Shown: piece by piece, positions 8,575 through 16,961 of the stretch
Layout: each line of letters opens with the position of its first letter
Numbering within the stretch: the first letter of the stretch is position 1
Source of the DNA: DATGMP01 sp035293565
GTDB taxonomy: Bacteria; Pseudomonadota; Alphaproteobacteria; BOG-932; Roseiterribacteraceae
Assembly: GCA_035293565.1 (NCBI GenBank)
Contig: DATGMP010000094.1
Location: 10,868 to 74,867 of the forward strand
Length of the DNA: 64,000 bases
Reading direction: 5' to 3'
Translations under genes and position numbers: made by a program
The notes under the pieces: generated by a model
Told to the model about the DNA's origin: nothing
Databases searched by the model: none
The model's input: the letters and a program-made list of their open reading frames with translations, nothing else

Positions 8575-9114
8575 TTGGCAAAGATCGTTTCGCGCAGGCG
8601 CGCGTTGCGGATGGGCGCTGTGACCTGCTCCGCATTTGCTCTGGCACCGGCAATCGTATTCGCCCGTCCCGCCGCACGGACCTTAAGCTTTCGCAATCTC
8701 CATACCGGCGAAGGATTTAACGGCGCCTACTGGGCAAATGGTAGCTATATGCCTGACGCGCTCGCCGAGATTCGCACCCTGCTCAGGGATTTCCGCACCG
8801 GCGACGAGCACGATATCGACTGCCGTTTGCTCGATCTGCTAACGGCGCTCCATGGCGGACTGGACACCGTCGAACCCTTCGAAGTCATTTCCGGTTATCG
8901 TTCGCCCAAGACGAACGCCATGCTGAGAGAGGTGAGCAATGGCGTCGCGGCGCACAGCCTTCATATGGAAGGCATGGCGATCGATATCCGTGTTCCCGGT
9001 CGGTCGTTGCCGAGTCTACGCAATGCCGCGCTTGCTCTCAGGCAAGGCGGCGTCGGTTATTATCCGGCGTCGGATTTCGTCCATGTCGATGTAGGCCGCG
9101 TGCGCCGCTGGTAG
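8575..9114 (+). CDS. DUF882 / M15-like murein endopeptidase (YcbK/MepK-like)
   Basis: 179 residues. TTG start with a GAGGGATAG site; it includes a twin-arginine-like signal (SRRRALRMG then a hydrophobic stretch ending IVFA). Zinc-site motifs of the LAS/M15 fold are present: SGYRSPKTN, HSLHMEGMAIDI and FVHVDVG. Likely cleaves peptidoglycan cross-links in the periplasm and works with the transpeptidase just upstream, with which it probably forms an operon. An internal ATG at 8611 would remove the arginine motif. Confidence 0.87.
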   Translation: MAKIVSRRRALRMGAVTCSAFALAPAIVFARPAARTLSFRNLHTGEGFNGAYWANGSYMPDALAEIRTLLRDFRTGDEHDIDCRLLDLLTALHGGLDTVEPFEVISGYRSPKTNAMLREVSNGVAAHSLHMEGMAIDIRVPGRSLPSLRNAALALRQGGVGYYPASDFVHVDVGRVRRW

Positions 9115-9132
9115 TGGTGGGCCGGCAGCGGC

Positions 9133-9468
9133 CTATTGGACTTTCTGCTTCGGTGCCGGACGCGCCGGCGCCTTGGTGGCTTCGAGCGCGACCTCCTTCC
9201 AAATTCCGCTGAGTTTCTCCATTTCGGAGGCGAGGTCGTCATAGGACGATCTCAGATAGTTGGTCTGGATCTGAACTGCTTGGCCTACATCTCTGGCTTG
9301 GGCCAAATTCTGCAGAAATGCGGTGCTCCGCTCGAAAGCCGTCTTGTTGTAATCGACGATTTCGGTGGCCACCCTTTGAAAGCCTTTGGTGAAAGCACCA
9401 AGGCTGTTCATCGCGGTCTGAACATTGTCCTGGCCCAGATACTGAAAGCCGTCGAACGCGGTTGCCAT
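9133..9468 (-). CDS. Phasin family protein
   Basis: 111 residues, mainly amphipathic helix: NVQTAMNSLGAFTKGFQRVATEIVDYNKTAFERSTAFLQNLAQA matches phasin_2 proteins, whose members coat polyhydroxyalkanoate granules. The C-terminus is an Ala/Pro/Lys tail. Strong ribosome site GGGAGGCG. No PHA synthase is in the window, so the granule role rests on the family alone. Confidence 0.82.
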   Translation of the reverse strand: MATAFDGFQYLGQDNVQTAMNSLGAFTKGFQRVATEIVDYNKTAFERSTAFLQNLAQARDVGQAVQIQTNYLRSSYDDLASEMEKLSGIWKEVALEATKAPARPAPKQKVQ

Positions 9469-9624
9469 GATCGCCTCCCATAATGGAACCGTGGAATTGA
9501 ATTCAGCAGCGTCCCCTCGCTCAATGGACCATTGGCGTAGCTACTGAGATCGGGTGGAACTGCGGAGAGACAAGATGCGCATGTCTCGTATTCGAGCTAA
9601 AGAGATCAGATTTTCCAGGGACCG

Positions 9625-10152
9625 TCAGTTGGCGCCCAGATGCGCTGAATCACGGTGCCAATCGACGCGGACGAAATACGCCCCTTCATCGTAGCTGACT
9701 TTAAGCCTCCCCTTGAAGGCGCGTTCGCAGGCCTCACCGATCCGACGCGGAAGATGAATGTCCGTCGTATTGATGACAATGCGATTCGCCGACTGCTCGA
9801 CATTGATGATGCGATTCATCGGATGGTACGATTTTTCCGTCTGCTCCTGATGGCGGACGAGATTCAGAATTTCGTCCTTGTGCGGCCCCAGGAAAGCGCC
9901 GCTCAGCGTCACGATCCCGGCCGGATAGTTGTCATTGATCCGACGACAGGCCTGGCACAGCATCTTCTCCGCATCGATGCGGGCTTCGGGCCATTTCCAA
10001 CGGCCAGCCTGGAAGATCGCCCCGCATTGCGGGCAAAGGGCCGGTTCCGGAATTTTGCCGCGCAGCTGATAAGGATCGCTGATCTCCGGGAGTTGCCCGC
10101 GTCCCCACCGTCGCGGCGAAGCGTGCGAGCCCGGTATGGGTCTTTCGGCCAT
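9625..10152 (-). CDS. BCAM0308-like zinc-ribbon protein
   Basis: 175 residues from the ATG at 10152 (MAERPIPGSHASPRRW), preceded by GGGGAAC. Two CxxC pairs (LCPQCGAIFQAGRW and MLCQACRRI) suggest a zinc ribbon. Then come GIVTLSGAFLGPHKDEILNLVRHQE and an alpha-beta domain ending DEGAYFVRVDWHRD. This matches the uncharacterised BCAM0308 family; the function is unknown. An upstream in-frame ATG at 10224 would add 24 atypical residues. Confidence 0.75.
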   Translation of the reverse strand: MAERPIPGSHASPRRWGRGQLPEISDPYQLRGKIPEPALCPQCGAIFQAGRWKWPEARIDAEKMLCQACRRINDNYPAGIVTLSGAFLGPHKDEILNLVRHQEQTEKSYHPMNRIINVEQSANRIVINTTDIHLPRRIGEACERAFKGRLKVSYDEGAYFVRVDWHRDSAHLGAN

Positions 10153-10224
10153 ATCTGTTCCCCAAAGTGACGACTTAATTCCTGTGGAAGCTCTGCGGGG
10201 CCGCTGCGCATTGACGCAAGTCAA

Positions 10225-10582
10225 CTTCTCGACAGGCCCGTTCCTTGCTCCTCACTTGAGCAACAGGCACCGCCCCCCGGGGGTTTCGCAGATCTCGCGA
10301 GACGCGGCTAATTCCGATTCGGAATGACGCTTGTCGGCGCATGCTGGACCGCCGGCGCGCGCGGAGCAACTCACAGCCCCCTGCGTAACCGGCTGAATCC
10401 TGGGCGGCGGACCGGTTGATCGGCTGGACCTCGATCCGCGGCGACGCGAAGCGAAATGCGAATGCCGCTCACGCCGAATCCGGGGCGTCGCTCCGCCCGG
10501 CGGTGGGTTACTCCGTCCTGGCAAAATGCCTCAAACAGGCTCTCTGAAGAAGCGCCATGTCGCGCTGCAACCTAAACGGGAA
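10225..10582. other. Intergenic stretch without a recognised gene
   Basis: No open frame here has a ribosome site or a recognisable protein signature on either strand. It separates the zinc-ribbon gene from the dienelactone hydrolase remnant. Confidence 0.5.
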
Positions 10583-10759
10583 TGAAGTGGAATCACTTTC
10601 CACGGTGCGCGACTCGCGACCGACGCGCCCGACAGTCCGCACTTGCTAGCGCCCGAGACCAAAGCCAAGGTCTATGTCGGCGGCGCCGACGAGGATGCGG
10701 GCGTCCCGGAGCAAGCCGACCGGCTGCGCGACGCGTTCGGCGAGACTCTTCGCGCTTGA
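10583..10759 (+). pseudogene. Dienelactone hydrolase fragment
   Basis: The frame reads TFHGARLATD, PDSPHLLAPETKAKVYVGG and ADEDAGVPEQADRLRDAFGE before a stop at 10757. This is the conserved segment around the catalytic Asp of dienelactone hydrolases (PDSPHLLAP.IKA..Y..GA.ED). The nucleophile Cys half and the C-terminal catalytic His are absent, and a stop lies just upstream, so only about 58 codons of a 230-300 residue enzyme survive. Confidence 0.65.
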
Positions 10760-10763
10760 GCGC

Positions 10764-12422
10764 CTACGGCGATCTTGCCCGGAAGAGCCGCTCGATAATG
10801 GCCTGCGCCTCTTCCTGGATCCGACGAAGGTGGGTTTCGCTGACAAAGCTCTCGGCATAAATCTTATAGACCTCCTCGGTCCCCGAGGGTCGCGCCGCGA
10901 ACCAGCCCTGGTCGGTTACCACCTTGATCCCCCCGATGGGCTGCCCGTTGCCCGGGGCTTTGGTCAGCACCGCGCGCACCGCTTCACCACCGAGCTCGCG
11001 CACGTCGACCTCATCCTGTGTCACGTTGGACAGCGCCCGTTTCTGGTCGGTGTTCGCCGGCGCGTCGATCCGCGCATAGTGGGATACGCCGAGTTCGTTG
11101 ACGAGATCACGATAGATCGCGCCTGGGTCGCGCCCCTCATGCGCGGTCATCTCGGCGGCGAGCAAGCCTAGGATGATACCGTCCTTGTCGGTCGTCCAAA
11201 TCGATCCATCGCGTCTGAGAAACGAGGCGCCTGCGCTCTCCTCGCCGCCAAACGCGATAGTCCCGTCCAGCAGCCCGTCGACGAACCATTTGAATCCGAC
11301 CGGCACTTCGAGCAGCTTTCGCCCAAGCTTCGTCGCGACGCGGTCGATCATCCCGCTGCTGACGAGAGTCTTGCCCACCGCGCTGCCCGGCCGCCAAGCG
11401 GGCCGGTTTCGGTAGAGGTAGAAGATAGACGCCGCGAGATAATGGTTGGGGTTCATAAGACCGGTCGATGGTGTGACGATGCCGTGGCGGTCGGCATCGG
11501 TATCGTTGGCGAACGCAATGTCGAATGTATCGCGAAGCGTCACGAGGCGCGCCATGGCATAGGGCGATGAGCAATCCATGCGGATCTTTCCGTCCCAATC
11601 GGCCGGCATGAAGGCGAAGGTGGGATCCACCTTTTCGTTCACAATCGTGGCCGATAGACCGTAGCGATCGATGATCGGCGCCCAGAAATGAATTGCGGCA
11701 CCGCCCAGCGGATCGATCCCGATCCGGAGGCCGGATGCCCGCACCCTCTCCAGATCGACCACGTTGATCAGATCATCCACATAGGGAGTCACGTAATCGT
11801 ACCGATGGATGGAAGGCGACTTCAGCGCACGGCCGAAAGGAATGCGTCGGACCTCGCGGAGATCATTGGTCAGCAAAGTGTTCGCCGTCCGCGCGATCCA
11901 TTGAGTCGCATCCGTATCGGCCGGCCCGCCTTGCGGCGGATTGTATTTGAAGCCGCCATCCTCCGGCGGATTATGCGACGGGGTGATCACGATTCCATCA
12001 GCGAGGCCGCTGTCGCGGTTGCGGTTATGTGTCAGGATCGCGTGCGATATGACGGGCGTCGGCGTATAACGATGCTCGGCGTCGATCATTGTCTCGACAT
12101 CGTGCGCGGCCAGCACTTCGAGCGCACTGGCGAAAGCAGGCTCAGACAGCGCGTGCGTATCAATCCCGAGAAAAAGCGGACCGTCGATCCCCCGGCCTCG
12201 CCGATACCGGCAGATCGCCTCGGTCATCGCTAAAATATGCGCCTCGTTGAAGCTGCTCGTGAAGGCCGAGCCGCGATGGCCCGAGGTGCCGAACACGACG
12301 CGCTCGGCCACCACGGAAGGATCGGGCCGATCCACGAAATAAGCTGTGATCAGCCGGGGGATATTGACCAGCAAACTCGAATCGAGCGGCTTCCCTGCCA
12401 GCGGGCTGATCGTCTCGGACAT
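10764..12422 (-). CDS. pgm: Phosphoglucomutase
   Basis: 552 residues, matching E. coli-type Pgm (546). Catalytic phosphoserine loop TPSHNPPEDGG, metal loop NDTDADRHG, and sugar-binding loops GGEESAGASFLRRDG and RPSGTEEVYKIYAES are all present. Interconverts glucose-1-phosphate and glucose-6-phosphate, feeding glycogen and trehalose metabolism. This fits the glycosidase and pentose phosphate genes near the end of the window. Ribosome site AAAGGATGA. Confidence 0.96.
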   Translation of the reverse strand: MSETISPLAGKPLDSSLLVNIPRLITAYFVDRPDPSVVAERVVFGTSGHRGSAFTSSFNEAHILAMTEAICRYRRGRGIDGPLFLGIDTHALSEPAFASALEVLAAHDVETMIDAEHRYTPTPVISHAILTHNRNRDSGLADGIVITPSHNPPEDGGFKYNPPQGGPADTDATQWIARTANTLLTNDLREVRRIPFGRALKSPSIHRYDYVTPYVDDLINVVDLERVRASGLRIGIDPLGGAAIHFWAPIIDRYGLSATIVNEKVDPTFAFMPADWDGKIRMDCSSPYAMARLVTLRDTFDIAFANDTDADRHGIVTPSTGLMNPNHYLAASIFYLYRNRPAWRPGSAVGKTLVSSGMIDRVATKLGRKLLEVPVGFKWFVDGLLDGTIAFGGEESAGASFLRRDGSIWTTDKDGIILGLLAAEMTAHEGRDPGAIYRDLVNELGVSHYARIDAPANTDQKRALSNVTQDEVDVRELGGEAVRAVLTKAPGNGQPIGGIKVVTDQGWFAARPSGTEEVYKIYAESFVSETHLRRIQEEAQAIIERLFRARSP

Positions 12423-12720
12423 TCAGGTCATCCTTTGGAAATTGATCTTCGGCTCGGTTGCCGCGAAAACCCGACTTCGAACGATTCGGCGACGTAAGCG
12501 GCTCCCGCGCGCGTTGGCAAGGGTTAGGTTGCGCAAGTCTACGACCGTGGCAAACCAGTCCCGTGCCGGTCCCAGATTCCGTGCTAATATTGTGTGACAA
12601 AAATTCACGCGAGAACTATGGGATCAAATCAAGGACGCCAACTCCCCATCGGAGGTCAACAACTGTTCGACGCTATAGAGGGGCCCGATACACGTTTTAA
12701 CCGCATTTCCTCCTCCCTTT
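12423..12720. other. Divergent intergenic region between pgm and nasT
   Basis: No gene seen. It carries the pgm upstream region and leads into the sigma-54 promoter of nasT. Confidence 0.5.
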
Positions 12721-12736
12721 TGGCACGATTTTTGCT
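12721..12736 (+). promoter_or_regulatory. Sigma-54 promoter of nasT
   Basis: TGGCACGATTTTTGCT is a near-perfect -24/-12 element: GG and GC separated by exactly 10 bases. Start of transcription is expected near 12747, about 30 bases before the TTG start of nasT. Points to NtrC-type nitrogen control. Confidence 0.8.
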
Positions 12737-12777
12737 TCTAAAATTACTGTCGATTCCGATGCCAGGGCGGCCGACCT

Positions 12778-13353
12778 TTGAAAATCTTGCTTGCCGACGA
12801 CAATCAGGCCCGTGCGGAGACCGTATCCCGCAGCTTGGAGAGTGCCGGCATCGTCCAGATCGTACGCTTGGCCCCGGGACAGCGCCTGGTCGACGTGGTG
12901 AAAGCGGAAAGCCCCGATGTGCTGATCGTGGACATGTCGCGGTCCGATCGCGACAGCCTGGACGGCATTCGCGAGGTGACAGAACATCATCCTCGCCCGA
13001 TCGTAATGTTTGTCGACCATGACGATCCCGGTTTCATGGAAGCCGCAATCGCGGCCGGGGTCAGCTCGTACAATCTGCTGGGCAGCGCCGTCCCGGACGT
13101 GAAACCCATCGTCCAGGCGGCGGTTGCGATCTTCCGGCGCTATCAGAAGGTGGCGAATGATTTGAGCCGGGCCGAGACGAGCCTTGGCGAGCGCTCGCTC
13201 ATTCAGCAGGCAAAGAGCATCTTAATGCGGCAGAGAAAGCTCGACGAGCCGCGGGCGCACCGGTGGCTAAGGCAGCGCGCCATGAATAAAGGGAGACGCA
13301 TGGTTGATGTCGCGCGCGACGTGATCGCTGCGGAAAAGGAACCGGAGAAATGA
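12778..13353 (+). CDS. nasT: ANTAR-domain response regulator NasT
   Basis: 191 residues: a receiver-like domain (KILLADDN, VLIVDMS) followed by a C-terminal ANTAR helix bundle (ERSLIQQAKSILMRQRKLDEPRAHRWLRQRAMN). NasT is an antiterminator that binds paired hairpins in the leaders of nitrate assimilation genes; matching hairpins occur downstream at 15447-15516 and 17066-17150. The start is TTG, since no in-frame ATG exists close to the promoter. Its stop overlaps the ATG (ATGA) of a decayed nasS. It has the same neighbours as in Pseudomonas nas clusters. Confidence 0.9.
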   Translation: MKILLADDNQARAETVSRSLESAGIVQIVRLAPGQRLVDVVKAESPDVLIVDMSRSDRDSLDGIREVTEHHPRPIVMFVDHDDPGFMEAAIAAGVSSYNLLGSAVPDVKPIVQAAVAIFRRYQKVANDLSRAETSLGERSLIQQAKSILMRQRKLDEPRAHRWLRQRAMNKGRRMVDVARDVIAAEKEPEK

Positions 13354-13579
13354 CAGCGGGCTTAGCCGGGGCCATCGGACGAGTCGTGAGGATCGGCCTT
13401 CTGCGATTGACCGATGCCGCCCAGGTCGCGCGGCAGCGGCGCGCACGGGCCTTTCGGCACCCGCGCTGGATTCAAAAACCGAAGGCGCGCACGCGCTCGC
13501 CTGGCGGGCTCCCGGTCTACCTTCGGATCTCGAGATGGGGCCGGATCTGTTCTGCGACAGGACGGTGTTCGCGGGTTAG
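13350..13579 (+). pseudogene. nasS: nasS remnant (nitrate sensor), internal deletion
   Basis: Begins with ATG overlapping the nasT stop, as expected for a nasT-nasS operon. It reads VVRIGLLRLTDAAQVA, the first beta strand of NasS/NrtA-type binding proteins (RIGLLRLTDSAP). The frame then degenerates. In another frame the end reads LDSKTEGAHALAW and LEMGPDLFCDRTVF before a TAG at 13577, resembling the C-terminal end of such proteins. About 300 residues between are missing and the two pieces are out of frame. The N-terminal match is strong; the C-terminal one is moderate. Confidence 0.6.
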
Positions 13580-15273
13580 CGGAGCGCCAGGATTGCAATC
13601 AGAAGGGCGGCGAGAATCAACGTCGCCGCCTGCCAGAAGAGCAGCGGGTTGCGATCATAGAGAGAACGCCGCCGCCGTCCGATAGCCGGACTTCGCGTCA
13701 GGCCGTTTTCGAGCTCGAAGGCGAGCTCGACCACATCGGCGAAGCGTTCGTCTGGCGTGGTTGCGATCGCCCTGAACAGCACCGGCTCGAGCCACACCGG
13801 CAGGTCGGGTCGCAATCGCGCCAACGACACCGGGCGACCGAAACGCGGCCGCGAAAACGGTTCAATCTCGCCGTAAGGATAGGCGCCGCCGGAGAAGATT
13901 CGATAGATCGTGACGCCGAGCGCGAACAGATCCGTCCGTTCGTCGCTCGCATGTCCATCGAACAGCTCCGGGGCCATGTAGCTCGGCGTTCCAGGGCGCT
14001 CGCCGGAAGGAAAGTCAGCGAGATGCGGCAAATGGGCTACACCCAAATCGATGAGCTTCACGCCGCCGTCGGACTGCAGGATCACGTTTTCGGGCTTGAG
14101 ATCGCGATGGATGATTCCCGCGCGATGAAGGCTGGCGACGGCCTTGGCGAGCTTGATTGCAATCGACGAGCCTTCCGTGAAAGACGGTTTGGGCGAACGT
14201 CCGATCCTTTGCGCCAGAGTCTCGCCGGCATAGAAGGGCATGATCGAATAAAGTCGCGTTCTGCGGTCGGGCACGGGATCGATCGTCTCCCCGATCCAGG
14301 GGCTGCGGACCCGCGAAGGAATCCAGAGCTCGCGGAGGAAGGCCGAACGCAAGCTCGGTTCCTCGGCCATGCCCGGTTTCGGAAATTTGAGAACGACCAC
14401 GCGCCCGTCGGCCTGGTCGACCGCACGGAACACCCGCGTGTAATTGCCGTCGGCAAGCGTTTCGCACAAAAGGTAATCGTCTATGATCTGACCGGATTTG
14501 GGCGGCGCCAGGATTGGAAGATTCGCCAGCGCTTCCTCGAGCTCGGCATGCTCCGTCGCCGGCAGACCTATGATATCGACGATCAACGCCGTTGCATTGT
14601 CTTGCGTGCCCGCGGCAAGCGCCGCGTCGACCAGACGCCGCGCTGCCTCATCGGGTCCTCCGGATGCGATCAGGATTTCGACGATTTGGCGATCGCGCAG
14701 CACGCCATGGGTACCGTCGCTGCATAGCAGATAGCGATCATCGATCTGCACGACCTCTACAGCATAGTCCGCCCGAATGCTTTCCTCCGTGCCGACGGCC
14801 CGCGTCAGGATATGCGACATGTCCGGGCGGTCGACCACATGATCACGCGTCAGAGACCGGAGCTGCCCGCCGCGCAGCCGATAGAGGCGCGTATCGCCCA
14901 CATGGACGATATGCGCCCGGCGTGCCCGAAGAATGAGGCCGGTGAATGTCGTCGCCATGCCCTCGAGCAAGGGGTCGGCGCGGCCCTGCTCGAAGATCCA
15001 GCGATTGACGGATTCCAGGCTCCGCGCTGCCGCGCGCCGAACGCCGATCGTCTCCGGCAGAGCGAGATAGGCATCGATGAAGCCACGTACCGCGGTCTCG
15101 GCGGCGATGCGCCCGCCTTTGGCGCCGCCGACGCCATCGGCCAGCGCGCCGACAACTCCGAAGCGCGCACGCTGTCCCGGAGTACCGAGATAGACGCCAG
15201 CATAGTCCTCATTGCGCGGACGCTTGCCCTGGGAAGAGTGAAAACCGACGCCGACTTCGAGTTGACCTGGCAT
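13576..15273 (-). CDS. Bifunctional PP2C phosphatase / Ser-Thr protein kinase, membrane-anchored
   Basis: 565 residues from the ATG at 15273. Residues 1-240 form a PP2C domain (GKRPRNEDYAGVY, GVVGALADGVGGAKGG, HVGDTRLYRLRGG, TQDNATALIVDI). Residues 260-530 form a protein kinase domain with the VAIK-like lysine in VVLKFPKP, IIHRDLKPENV, KLIDLGVAHL and GTPSYMAPE. A C-terminal membrane helix (LLFWQAATLILAALLIAIL) anchors it. The same gene accompanies nasA/nirB clusters in pseudomonads, so a role in nitrate control is likely; its target is unknown. It is divergent from the porin and reads towards the nasS remnant. Confidence 0.9.
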   Translation of the reverse strand: MPGQLEVGVGFHSSQGKRPRNEDYAGVYLGTPGQRARFGVVGALADGVGGAKGGRIAAETAVRGFIDAYLALPETIGVRRAAARSLESVNRWIFEQGRADPLLEGMATTFTGLILRARRAHIVHVGDTRLYRLRGGQLRSLTRDHVVDRPDMSHILTRAVGTEESIRADYAVEVVQIDDRYLLCSDGTHGVLRDRQIVEILIASGGPDEAARRLVDAALAAGTQDNATALIVDIIGLPATEHAELEEALANLPILAPPKSGQIIDDYLLCETLADGNYTRVFRAVDQADGRVVVLKFPKPGMAEEPSLRSAFLRELWIPSRVRSPWIGETIDPVPDRRTRLYSIMPFYAGETLAQRIGRSPKPSFTEGSSIAIKLAKAVASLHRAGIIHRDLKPENVILQSDGGVKLIDLGVAHLPHLADFPSGERPGTPSYMAPELFDGHASDERTDLFALGVTIYRIFSGGAYPYGEIEPFSRPRFGRPVSLARLRPDLPVWLEPVLFRAIATTPDERFADVVELAFELENGLTRSPAIGRRRRSLYDRNPLLFWQAATLILAALLIAILALR

Positions 15274-15319
15274 GGCTCGTCTTTTCTCAGATTTATTGGT
15301 CGCGAGCCAAACGCACCGC

Positions 15320-15357
15320 TGCACAGAAAATCGCCACCTTGCTGTGCAATGCAGCAA
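15320..15357 (+). promoter_or_regulatory. Upstream inverted repeats of the porin promoter (possible NtrC sites)
   Basis: TGCACAG (15320) and CTGTGCA (15342) form a 7-bp inverted repeat, and TTGCTG...CAGCAA (15339-15357) a second. They lie 65-100 bases before the sigma-54 element, the usual place for an NtrC enhancer, but do not match its consensus closely. Confidence 0.35.
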
Positions 15358-15420
15358 ATTCGGGCTCGAGGCGAAAGTACGGTCTCGCCCTATCCGCCGA
15401 AATGGTGGGGAAACGCGATA

Positions 15421-15436
15421 TGGCACGGATGTTGCA
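15421..15436 (+). promoter_or_regulatory. Sigma-54 promoter of the nitrate porin gene
   Basis: TGGCACGGATGTTGCA, with GG-N10-GC spacing. Expected start near 15447, giving a leader of about 180 bases before the porin ATG. Confidence 0.82.
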
Positions 15437-15446
15437 TCGCATCATT

Positions 15447-15516
15447 CGCCGACGCCGCCTATTGCTGTCGGCGAGATGGCCTCAACGGCGAGGCTGTCCC
15501 CAGCGTCTCGAACGCT
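15447..15516 (+). ncRNA. NasT-type antiterminator leader, copy 1
   Basis: Three hairpins start at the predicted transcription start. H1: CGCCGAC pairs with GTCGGCG (15447-15473, 13-base loop). H2: GCCTC-AACGGC-GAGGC (15479-15494) has a hexaloop with A at position 1 and G at position 4, the ANTAR recognition pattern. H3: AGCGT-CTCGA-ACGCT (15502-15516). Followed by a GC-rich dyad (GGCGAC ... GTCGCC) before the gene that may stop transcription when NasT is not bound. Confidence 0.6.
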
Positions 15517-15627
15517 TGTCCGCCACGACATCGATGGGTCAATGGCGACTCGTCCCGGATGCACGTCGACTGCGTGTCGCCTCGTCCGCAAACAGACGCC
15601 GAAATATAAGATCCAGGAGACAAAATA

Positions 15628-16905
15628 ATGACGTCAGCGAATATGACCTTACGGATGCCTGATGGGGCTTTGGTCCGTCTGGCATTACCGGCCTTCATCG
15701 CAACCGCGTTCGGCGTCGGCGCGCCTGCCATGGCCGACTCCTTCAGCGACACGATTAGCGATGCGATCACCGGCGGCACCCCCAGCATCGAGCTCCGGCC
15801 CCGCTATGAGATCTATGATCAGAAGGGCAAGGCAGGATCCGACGCATTTACTATGCGTACGCTCTTGGGCTTCACGACAAAGCCCATCTACGATCTCAGC
15901 GCCACGCTGCAGCTGATCAACGTCGCCGACATTGCTGGCGCTTTCAACAATCTGGCGAATGGTAAGACGCGCTACGCCTCGATCCCCGATCCGAGCGCGA
16001 CCAATTTCAATCAGGCGAACGCCAAATACACCGGCATTCCCGACACCATCGTCACAGCCGGGCGCCAGATCATCAGCCTCGACGATGTGCGTTTCGTCGG
16101 CAATGTCGATTTCCGGCAGAACATGCAGACCTTCGATGCCGTGAACATCACGGTCACGCCAGCGCCGGAGGTCAAGCTCATCGGTACCTATTCCTGGGGC
16201 CTGAAGGATATTGTCAATCGCTATGTCCCGACGCGGAATTTCTTCGCCGAAGCCTATTGGACGCCGATGAAGGAGATCCAGGGCGAGGTCTTCGCATATT
16301 GGTATGGCAACGAGGCCAGCAGCGTCATTCTGGGCGCGGCGGGCTGCGGACTCAGCGGACCGGCCGCCTGCAACAACGTCACCTATGGCGGGCGCGTCCA
16401 CGGCACTATACCGCTGCCGTTCGATCTAGCGATCGACTACAAAGGCGTTTACGCCCACCAATCGCCTTATGATGGGGGCAGCAGCCTGATCGACGCCGAT
16501 TTCGGTCAGATCAACGGGAAGCTGATCTGGCAAAACTATTTTGTCGGCGCCGAGTACATGGTGATGGGCAGCAACGCCAAAGGCACCTACGCCTTTCAAA
16601 CGCCGCTCGCGACCAAGCATGCCTTCAACGGCTGGGCCGAGATATTCCTGACCACTCCGTCGAAAGGGTTGGACAGCCTTGACATCTATGCTGGCGCCAA
16701 GCTCTTCGACCTGAACCTCATCGCCAAATATTACCAGTTCCGATCCGACTACAAGGATCTGTCCTACGGCGATGAATGGGACCTGTCGGCAATCTATTCG
16801 CTCTCATCTCATTGGCAGTTCGGAATCGAATACGCGAACTACCAAGCCCACGGATTTTCCGCCAACACCGAGGCAGGCTGGGCCTTCGTGCTCATGCGCT
16901 ACTGA
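15628..16905 (+). CDS. Outer-membrane beta-barrel porin, probably for nitrate uptake
   Basis: 425 residues with a signal peptide (cleavage near APAMA-DSF) and alternating aromatic strands through to a C-terminal FVLMRY, where the last residue is aromatic as in most outer-membrane barrels. It resembles alginate-export/OprE-like porins. Its own sigma-54 promoter and NasT-type leader tie it to nitrate assimilation, so a nitrate or nitrite channel is the best inference. AGGAG lies 9 bases before the ATG; an ATG five codons later is an alternative. Confidence 0.8.
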   Translation: MTSANMTLRMPDGALVRLALPAFIATAFGVGAPAMADSFSDTISDAITGGTPSIELRPRYEIYDQKGKAGSDAFTMRTLLGFTTKPIYDLSATLQLINVADIAGAFNNLANGKTRYASIPDPSATNFNQANAKYTGIPDTIVTAGRQIISLDDVRFVGNVDFRQNMQTFDAVNITVTPAPEVKLIGTYSWGLKDIVNRYVPTRNFFAEAYWTPMKEIQGEVFAYWYGNEASSVILGAAGCGLSGPAACNNVTYGGRVHGTIPLPFDLAIDYKGVYAHQSPYDGGSSLIDADFGQINGKLIWQNYFVGAEYMVMGSNAKGTYAFQTPLATKHAFNGWAEIFLTTPSKGLDSLDIYAGAKLFDLNLIAKYYQFRSDYKDLSYGDEWDLSAIYSLSSHWQFGIEYANYQAHGFSANTEAGWAFVLMRY

Positions 16906-16961
16906 TCACTGCGCTCCACGTCATACCGCGCCGATGCTGCTCAGAAAGGCGGCAATAGCTC

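Noticed and set aside
12584..12600. TGTGA...TTCACG as a CRP/FNR site before nasT
   Set aside because: The spacing between half-sites is one base too long for the consensus and it lies 120 bases from the promoter.
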